From a virus, in the IMG/VR virus record IMGVR_UViG_3300027911_000042, positions 1-33,731 of that record: 33,731 nt of DNA; one strand, given 5' to 3'. How positions within the stretch are numbered: the first letter of the stretch is position 1; each line of letters opens with the position of its first letter. The translations under genes were made by a program, and so were the position numbers. The notes beneath the pieces are model-generated. The model made no database searches. It saw nothing but the letters and a program-made list of their open reading frames with translations, and was not told the origin of the DNA. Below are positions 29,094 to 33,731 of this stretch, in pieces.

Positions 29094-30115
29094 AAGAAGT
29101 ATGCAGGTTCTTGGCTACCGGCGACCTTCATGTAAACAAGTTCCGGCAATTCGCCTACACCCGAAAAGATGGCATGAATTCCCGGCTGTGGTACTGCTTG
29201 AAAGTGTTTCGGATTCTAGAGCGGGAAGCGGTAAGTCGAGGCATAACCAAAATTCTGCTTAATGGAGATATTTTCGATGATGCCGATGAGATTGACACTG
29301 AAGTCTATGGTGAAGTCTATCGACGCCTGGAGCACCTACATAGTCTGGAACGGGATACGATACTTAATCTTGGGAATCACGACATTGCTCTTCATTCTAG
29401 CGAGCGAGTTGTTCACTCTCTCCAAGCGTTTCGAAAAGTCGCCCGAGTTATTACAAGACCTACACAAGTGTGGTCTTGCGTTACTGTTGTGCCATGGGTA
29501 CCTTCAGCTGCTCTATTGCGGAGCGGCGTACAGTACGGCGCAAAGTTTGGGCATCCCCGCGTCCTCGCCGGGCATGTTGGAATTAGAGGAGCACGCGTCG
29601 GTCGTAAGCAACTATCTATCCATGCTAAAGTGGGATTGGAAGATTTACAACCAGAGAAATTCGATTTGATTCTACTGTCCGACTACCATCTACGGCAGAA
29701 AGTAGCTCCTCACGTCTACTATCTAGGAAGTCCTCTACAGCACAACTTTGGGGAGAATCACAATGCCTGTGTCTGGGATATTACGCTTTATGATAGACCG
29801 CCTTATTACCGGCGCATTGCAATCCCAACAAACCTACCCCGGTTTGTGGATATCACTGTTACAGAGGCTTCTCAGCTTCGCAAAGGGAGTCTTTCTGGGA
29901 ACTACGTGCGTATTCACACTCCTCCTGCTTTTATGGGTGAGCATGCTGTGGAAAGAATTGCGAAAGAGGTAGGATTCCAGTACCAGATAGTGCGAGAGGC
30001 GGAAGAACACAGCACGGTAAAAGTACCAAAAATTGTAAATGTGGAGAAGACCATTGTCCAATACGCAAGAAACACCCGATTGGCTAGACTCGGAATCGAA
30101 CTCTACCGGCAGTGA
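29090..30115 (+). CDS. sbcD: SbcD/Mre11-like nuclease (gp47-type), 341 aa
   Basis: Metallophosphoesterase nuclease subunit: GDLHVN (11-16), NGDIFD (58-63), GNHD (95-98), GHVGI (161-165), DYH (198-200) and GSPLQHNF (213-220). With SbcC it resects or opens DNA ends. The frame is open from an ATG at 28952, but that would overlap the zinc-ribbon gene for 142 bases. TTG 29090 has SD GAGGAG, forms a TTGA overlap and starts just before the first motif. Confidence 0.88.
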   Translation: MKEVCRFLATGDLHVNKFRQFAYTRKDGMNSRLWYCLKVFRILEREAVSRGITKILLNGDIFDDADEIDTEVYGEVYRRLEHLHSLERDTILNLGNHDIALHSSERVVHSLQAFRKVARVITRPTQVWSCVTVVPWVPSAALLRSGVQYGAKFGHPRVLAGHVGIRGARVGRKQLSIHAKVGLEDLQPEKFDLILLSDYHLRQKVAPHVYYLGSPLQHNFGENHNACVWDITLYDRPPYYRRIAIPTNLPRFVDITVTEASQLRKGSLSGNYVRIHTPPAFMGEHAVERIAKEVGFQYQIVREAEEHSTVKVPKIVNVEKTIVQYARNTRLARLGIELYRQ

Positions 30116-30383
30116 ATGGCAACCTGCCCGTCTAGTATACGCACACGGAGAGCAGTTAGCAGCCATTGGGGAGGATGTATTGTCTCCCGAGCACATAAAG
30201 GAATCGGTATCGAGGATTGTGCGAGTAAAACCCGCATCGCCACCTTTCTCTATACTGGTCCTGTACTCTCGGCTGAACTGCGATGCTACTCGGTTCTATG
30301 CTGTTCATCCTGATGACTGCATCCTGTCTGGAGGAACACGGACGGGCGCTTTCCTCTGCGAACACGAAATCCTTACGGACTAA
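30039..30383 (+). CDS. Hypothetical protein between SbcD and SbcC, 114 aa
   Basis: ATG 30039 would overlap the SbcD gene by 77 bases out of frame, with a weak SD. Beyond the overlap the sequence looks truly coding: ARLVYAHGEQLAAIGEDVLS, then PPFSILVLYSRLNCDATRFY, then GTRTGAFLCEHEILTD. It ends 3 bases before the SbcC GTG. No family recognised. An internal, non-ATG start inside the overlap is possible. Confidence 0.55.
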   Translation: MWRRPLSNTQETPDWLDSESNSTGSEWQPARLVYAHGEQLAAIGEDVLSPEHIKESVSRIVRVKPASPPFSILVLYSRLNCDATRFYAVHPDDCILSGGTRTGAFLCEHEILTD

Positions 30384-30386
30384 CAG

Positions 30387-32159
30387 GTGCTAGAGTTTAC
30401 TAAGCTCACTATCCGCAACTTCCTGAGTTACAGCGACTACAAGACTGTTATTCCTCTCGCTAATCTCGGAGTCATCCGGCTAGAGGGAAACAACCTAGAT
30501 AATCCTAGCGCAGCAAGCAACATGAGTGGGAAGTCTGCGATTCTGGATGCGCTAAGTTGGGTCCTTTGGAAGAAAACGCTAAGGGGGCTAAAAGGGAATG
30601 CCATTGTACACCGGGCCAGAAAAAGAGATTGCGCCGTCTCTCTCTTGTTCTCGCGGGGAGACGCTTCTTATGAAGTTAGGCGATATTGCTCTCATGCTAA
30701 GTACGGTAACAGCCTGCATCTTTATCGTGACTCTGTACCCCTACACAGTCGTCATCTTGACAGAACACAGCAAGTTCTCGAAGAAATTCTTGGGCTATCT
30801 TACGCTCAGTTCTGCCATTGCGTTATTTTTGGAGGTACTCGCCCTTTTTCTTCTCTCTCGGATGGCGATCAAAAAAGAGTACTGGAATCCTTCCTACACT
30901 TCGAGGAAGTAGATAAAGCTTTACAGCGAACGCGAACTAGGCTAAGGTTAGTCCAGCAGCAGCTTCAAGAAACGGAGATGGCCTATGTGGACAGTATTGG
31001 CAGGTGCCGTACTCTTCAATCTGTTCTCCGTCTGCATCAACGCAATCTCCGCGTTGCGCTATCGCAGGCTCATAAAGCAGCTAAACGAAGCGCAAGAGGA
31101 CTACAAGAAGCTACCCACAAGCTGCGACGTTGTAGACTTCGAGTTCGACATGGACGAGAAAGGCTCCACGTTTCCGCAAGAGCATTTCAACAAGTATCCC
31201 GTGAATTAGAGGAAGCATCTACAGAATGGATGACACTCCGAAAGGAAAAGTCTTCACTGAGTTCAAAGCTGCAAGGCTGTACTTCGCGTTCCGTGACGCA
31301 GCATTGCAGGCTTTGCGGCCAGAAAATAACTGTGGAATCTCGGAGGAAGTACAGGCTCCGACTCGAAAAGGAGCTGTCATTCCTTTCCGCAAAAATTCCC
31401 GCAATAAAGCGATGGCTAGAGGACAGTCAAGAAAAAGCAAATCACCTACAGAGAAAGCTTGATAGGCTTAGGCAGTCGGTAGCGCGGGGTCAAGCTAAGG
31501 CAGAGAGTCTACTAGAGCAGATTCGCAAGTTACGGCAGTCCACAAAAGAGATACCCTCTACGTTTCCGTTGGAGCAAGACTTGGAAATAGCCGGGAGAAA
31601 GTACACTCGGGCCGTTGCTCAAAAGATACGAGTACAGCGCAAGAGGGAATCCCTCCGCAAGCAAACGCGGGACTTAGAGTTTTGGGAAACAGGATTCGGG
31701 AATCGCGGAATCAAGTCTATCATTGTGCGGGAAGCATTGCCGAGTCTAAATGCGAAACTGCGGGAGTTTGCGAATGCCATTTTCGAGGAGCCAGTAGAAC
31801 TAGAGTTTCGTCCTTCGAGGGAAACGAAATCAGGTGAAGAGCGGGAGTCTTTCTACGTGCATTATTCCAATCCAAGAGGCGGAGAATCCTATCTTGCGGA
31901 GTCTGCGGGAGGGAGAAAGCGAGTAGACGTAGCGGTACTGCTTGCCTTTAATTGGTTAAGCAGGGCAAGCAATCTTCTGTTCATAGACGAACTCCTCGAT
32001 GGGTTGGATAGGACAGGCAGGGAGAAAGTGTTAGAAATACTATCAACTCTGCGCGGGACGGTGTTCGTGATTTCGCATCGGAAGGATGTGCAATCACAGG
32101 TAGGGAGAGTATGGACGATAACAAAGCAGGACGGCTGTTCTAGATTGGAGTTGAAATGA
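30387..32159 (+). CDS. sbcC: SbcC/Rad50-like ATPase (gp46-type), 590 aa
   Basis: N-terminal MLEFTKLTIRNFLSY and Walker A G-N-N-x(n)-M-S-G-K-S with GKS at 48-50; a Q-loop-like region (CHCVIFGGTRPFSSLSDGDQ); coiled coil; zinc hook C307-R-L-C310; second coil; signature ESAGGRKRVD; Walker B LLFIDELLDG with D534-E535; H-loop VISHRKD. The coiled coils are short (590 aa in all), as in phage gp46 proteins. GTG start. Pairs with the SbcD protein across one small gene. Several hydrophobic frames overlap the coil region. Confidence 0.9.
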   Translation: MLEFTKLTIRNFLSYSDYKTVIPLANLGVIRLEGNNLDNPSAASNMSGKSAILDALSWVLWKKTLRGLKGNAIVHRARKRDCAVSLLFSRGDASYEVRRYCSHAKYGNSLHLYRDSVPLHSRHLDRTQQVLEEILGLSYAQFCHCVIFGGTRPFSSLSDGDQKRVLESFLHFEEVDKALQRTRTRLRLVQQQLQETEMAYVDSIGRCRTLQSVLRLHQRNLRVALSQAHKAAKRSARGLQEATHKLRRCRLRVRHGRERLHVSARAFQQVSRELEEASTEWMTLRKEKSSLSSKLQGCTSRSVTQHCRLCGQKITVESRRKYRLRLEKELSFLSAKIPAIKRWLEDSQEKANHLQRKLDRLRQSVARGQAKAESLLEQIRKLRQSTKEIPSTFPLEQDLEIAGRKYTRAVAQKIRVQRKRESLRKQTRDLEFWETGFGNRGIKSIIVREALPSLNAKLREFANAIFEEPVELEFRPSRETKSGEERESFYVHYSNPRGGESYLAESAGGRKRVDVAVLLAFNWLSRASNLLFIDELLDGLDRTGREKVLEILSTLRGTVFVISHRKDVQSQVGRVWTITKQDGCSRLELK

Positions 32160-32275
32160 GATGCATTAAGTTTGGAGGCGGGTTCGGGTTCGGAGTATGG
32201 CATCATCACGAAAAGTACATCTGTCAATGGGCAGTAGCTTTAGGACCGATCACTATCTACTGGGTTCACATATGA
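32156..32275 (+). CDS. Tiny glycine/aromatic protein, 39 aa
   Basis: Starts MRCIKFGGGFGFGVWHHHEK and ends PITIYWVHI. ATGA overlaps on both sides, with SbcC (32156-32159) and with the nuclease gene (32272-32275), are the main evidence for translation. No family known; the GGGFGFG/HHH/W composition is unusual for so short a protein. Confidence 0.6.
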   Translation: MRCIKFGGGFGFGVWHHHEKYICQWAVALGPITIYWVHI

Positions 32276-32742
32276 GGAAGGGCGGAGGCCATGCAAAGGG
32301 TGCTGCTTTCGAGAGGCTTATTGCTAAACAGATAGTCAAAGCGTTCAAAGGCTTCGGAATGAGGCAGAGAGATTGCTGGAGGTCAGTTCTGTCCGGGGGG
32401 CACTCTATGTCTTCGGGTGACCTAGAAATGTCCTCTGCAATGGAGAAGCTGTTTCCCTACTCTGTAGAGTGCAAGTTCAGGAAGAAGATTCGGTGGGAAC
32501 ACTTTCTTATGAAGAAGAAGTCCGAGGAGTCTTCCTGGGTAGACCAAACAGTAGAAAGTGCTCGCAAGAGGAAAGGCTTGATTCCAATTCTAGTTATGAA
32601 AGCCAATCATCAACCGATTCTAGTGCTCTACCCAATTAACGGAGCAAGTCTGCATCCTGTACTTAGCAATACGCACGGATATTGGAAGCTCATGTTGTGG
32701 TCTAAATTCTTAAAGAGAGCAGTTCAAAAGGAGACAAAATGA
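32272..32742 (+). CDS. PD-(D/E)XK Holliday-junction-resolvase-like nuclease, 156 aa
   Basis: Nuclease core: E14 in FERLIAKQ, D50 in SSGDLEM, E66-C-K68 in YSVECKFRKK, then WEHFL and LIPILVMKANHQPILVLYP as the last strand. This arrangement fits Hjc/RecB-like phage resolvases. It would resolve recombination intermediates made by the adjacent RecA, SbcCD set. The frame is open from 32197, but ATG 32272 is coupled to the 39-aa gene by ATGA and the family's core starts just after it. Confidence 0.7.
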   Translation: MRKGGGHAKGAAFERLIAKQIVKAFKGFGMRQRDCWRSVLSGGHSMSSGDLEMSSAMEKLFPYSVECKFRKKIRWEHFLMKKKSEESSWVDQTVESARKRKGLIPILVMKANHQPILVLYPINGASLHPVLSNTHGYWKLMLWSKFLKRAVQKETK

Positions 32743-32894
32743 AATACCTAGCAGGTTTACTGATTTTAGTAGGTTCTATTGTACCTTCGGCCCACGCCGA
32801 CCATCGCAAGCTAACCTTCGTGCCCCGGCTGGCAGGCCGCACAGCAGTGGACATGCTGCTGTTCAAGGACAAGACCGCTGCGACCGAGCAATAG
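32739..32894 (+). CDS. Small exported protein, 51 aa
   Basis: ATGA overlap with the nuclease gene, SD AAAGGAGA. Residues 1-20 look like a signal peptide (MKYLAGLLILVGSIVPSAHA) with a plausible AHA cleavage site, then a 31-residue tail. The TAG at 32892-32894 is followed by an in-frame open stretch of 50 codons to 33047. Base composition becomes more G+C-rich from about 32790. Confidence 0.6.
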   Translation: MKYLAGLLILVGSIVPSAHADHRKLTFVPRLAGRTAVDMLLFKDKTAATEQ

Positions 32895-32912
32895 CTGACG
32901 CTAGGATTGGCG

Positions 32913-33047
32913 GTGGCCGAAGGGTGCCGGGAGCATCTTCGCTGCCCCCATTGCAAGTCCGTGTTCGTTCCGCATGAGAAGTGTCGCAGCGTCGAGCTAC
33001 AAGGGCTGCACGTGTGCGAGCGAGTCCCGGAGCATGTGATCGAGTGA
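32913..33047 (+). CDS. Small zinc-ribbon-like protein, 44 aa
   Basis: GTG 32913 (or TTG 32907) gives a protein beginning MAEGCREHLRCPHCKSVFVP with CPHC and further Cys (EKCRS, VCERV). It is in the same frame as the preceding exported protein, separated only by the TAG at 32892. Ends in a GTGA overlap with a 19-aa frame. Could be a separate gene or the second half of one interrupted by an amber codon. Confidence 0.5.
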   Translation: MAEGCREHLRCPHCKSVFVPHEKCRSVELQGLHVCERVPEHVIE

Positions 33048-33103
33048 ACCCGGCAGTGTTGGAGCGAATCAGGCAGAGAGAGGAGAAGAAAGCTCATGGT
33101 TAA
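33044..33103 (+). CDS. Possible 19-aa peptide
   Basis: GTG overlaps the previous TGA (GTGA) and encodes VNPAVLERIRQREEKKAHG before TAA. It also contains the SD (GAGGAGAAG) of the 33096 gene and overlaps that gene's start. The coupling suggests it may be translated, perhaps only as a leader; coding cannot be shown at this length. Confidence 0.25.
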   Translation: MNPAVLERIRQREEKKAHG

Positions 33104-33320
33104 TGAAGTGAAGGTAAAGGCAACGTATTCAGACGATTCGAAAGTTCCTCGCATCGGGCAGAGAAAGCGGATGCTGGTGAATGGGCGCATAGAAACGCTC
33201 ACACTAAATCGAATTGAAGCAGAGCGACGGCATTTTTATGATGACGATGGTGGCCACGGCGGCTATGAGTACGATGCAACGGAAACATGGTCGGGCTATA
33301 AGGATTGTACTGGCTGGTGA
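33096..33320 (+). CDS. Hypothetical protein, 74 aa
   Basis: ATG with SD GAGGAGAAG. Starts VNEVKVKATYSDDSKVPRIG, beta-like; then RMLVNGRIETLTLNRIEAER and a Gly/Tyr/Asp-rich end (YDDDGGHGGYEYDATETWSG). No family recognised. A GAGCC/GGCTC hairpin covers its stop codon. Confidence 0.6.
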   Translation: MVNEVKVKATYSDDSKVPRIGQRKRMLVNGRIETLTLNRIEAERRHFYDDDGGHGGYEYDATETWSGYKDCTGW

Positions 33321-33331
33321 GCCGAAGGCTC
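33319..33331 (+). promoter_or_regulatory. Short hairpin at a stop codon
   Basis: GAGCC (33319-33323) and GGCTC (33327-33331) around a GAA triloop overlap the TGA at 33318-33320. No T-tract follows. A stable hairpin at a gene junction may affect mRNA stability or re-initiation. Confidence 0.35.
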
Positions 33332-33357
33332 GATAAACAGGAGAAAAGGAGAACACA

Positions 33358-33618
33358 ATGAAACGTTTAATCGAAGAAGTACCCGGCGGTGGTTTGTACT
33401 CACTGATGGGCGAGCGAGTGTTGCTGTTGTGCGGGAATTACTTCTACACAGGCAAGCTGGTCGGTGTGAACACGACCTGTATCGAGCTGGAAGACCCTGC
33501 CATCGTGTACGAGACAGGTGAATGGTCCGCGAAGTCGTTCAAGGATGAACAGAAGCTCCACGTTAAGAGGTTCTTCGTGCAGACGGGAGCCATTGAAGCG
33601 TTTGGGCTGGCGAAATGA
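33358..33618 (+). CDS. Conserved phage hypothetical protein, 86 aa
   Basis: ATG with SD AAAAGGAGAA. Compact beta protein (GERVLLLCGNYFYTGKLVGV, then TTCIELEDPAIVYETGEWS, then FFVQTGAIEAFGLAK), matching from memory a family of small phage proteins with Y-T-G-K-L and E-D-P-A-I-V-Y-E-T-G-E-W-S. Function unknown; an Sm/SH3-like barrel is a guess. ATGA overlap with the next gene. Confidence 0.7.
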   Translation: MKRLIEEVPGGGLYSLMGERVLLLCGNYFYTGKLVGVNTTCIELEDPAIVYETGEWSAKSFKDEQKLHVKRFFVQTGAIEAFGLAK

Positions 33619-33731
33619 AATACCTTAAAAGTCGTTATCGAAGATGGTCGCGGTCGTGGTCGTGGTCGCGGTCGTGGTCGCGGTCGGGGTCGCGGTCGGG
33701 GTCGTGGTCGGGGTCGCGGTCGTGGTCGCGG
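33615..33731 (+). CDS. Partial Ser-Arg/Trp/Gly repeat protein, runs off the window
   Basis: ATG overlaps the preceding stop as ATGA. After MKYLKSRYRRW come at least 14 Ser-X dipeptides with X = Arg (6), Trp (5) or Gly (3) and no stop before the window end. No SD is visible besides coupling. Short start followed by a monotonous repeat is known in some phage proteins, but I know no function. Confidence 0.5.
   Translation, partial: MKYLKSRYRRWSRSWSWSRSWSRSGSRSGSWSGSRSWSR
33648..33731 (+). repeat. 14 tandem TCG-NGG hexanucleotides
   Basis: All 14 six-base units are TCG followed by CGG, TGG or GGG; variation is confined to one position and is never A. The repeat continues to the end of the window, so its total length is unknown. 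Confidence 0.95.

Noticed and set aside
29262-29972. Hydrophobic + frame ORFs inside SbcD
   Set aside because: Start contexts lack clear SDs and the SbcD frame carries all nuclease motifs; probably shadows caused by third-position composition.
30116-30313. 65-codon frame directly after the SbcD stop
   Set aside because: The overlapping 30039 frame reads as better protein (GEQLAAIGEDV, ATRFYAVHPDD) and ends next to the SbcC start.

Overview
The window reads as part of a lytic-type tailed double-stranded DNA phage (Caudoviricetes), possibly from an environmental sample. Evidence for this: every convincing gene lies on the + strand; genes are packed with 1-4 base ATGA/GTGA/TGATG overlaps and purine-rich Shine-Dalgarno (SD) sites of the AAAGGAGAA type; and the gene set combines phage replication and recombination enzymes, a virus-type thymidine hypermodification operon and many tiny proteins of unknown function. 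No capsid, tail, packaging, lysis or integration gene is recognisable and I see no tRNA, rRNA, CRISPR array or insertion sequence. The host cannot be named from the sequence.

Layout. 74-4477: small accessory genes around a soluble FtsK/SpoIIIE-type ATPase (1892-3403) and a uracil-DNA-glycosylase-like protein (3595-4068). 4531-5253: a beta-helix-like protein built of 23 near-identical hexapeptides, flanked by a 13-base direct repeat. 5254-5541: regulatory gap with a terminator-like hairpin, a 27-base element repeated at 18820, and a 12-base palindrome. 5542-11932: more small genes (SWIM-like and other zinc-ribbon proteins, a DUF6197-like protein, an HU-family DNA-binding protein with a probable internal start, a sigma-region-2-like protein, a very acidic Lys/Glu/Asp protein).

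11811-18125 is the most notable block: seven coupled genes that look like a complete DNA thymidine hypermodification pathway. They are a HMUDK-helical-type protein, an amino acid:DNA transferase-like protein, a PLP-dependent enzyme, an amidoligase, a radical SAM enzyme, a P-loop kinase resembling 5-hmdU DNA kinase, and a thymidylate-synthase homologue probably making 5-hydroxymethyl-dUMP. Expected flow: dUMP to hmdUMP, incorporation as 5-hmdU, phosphorylation of 5-hmdU in DNA, amino acid transfer, then remodelling by the radical SAM, PLP and amidoligase enzymes. The final base cannot be read from sequence; the amidoligase step makes an undescribed base plausible.

18775-19005: second regulatory gap sharing the 27-base element. 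19006-32742: an SPFH/flotillin-like membrane protein followed by replication and recombination genes: a uracil-DNA glycosylase/3'-5' exonuclease/family A polymerase fusion, an N-terminally hydrophobic SprT-like metalloprotease, a small UvsY-like helical protein, a zinc-ribbon/Acb2-like (anti-CBASS) composite ORF, a gp32-like ssDNA-binding protein, a RecA/UvsX recombinase, a flap-type 5' nuclease, SbcD/Mre11 and SbcC/Rad50 homologues and a PD-(D/E)XK resolvase-like nuclease. 32739-33731: tiny genes, ending in a reading frame of pure (TCG-NGG) hexanucleotide repeats that runs off the window.

Cross-cutting signals: a short peptide [RK]FPR[LIFT] occurs eight times in five otherwise unrelated proteins, and about eleven short Cys-rich zinc-ribbon proteins are scattered through the window.
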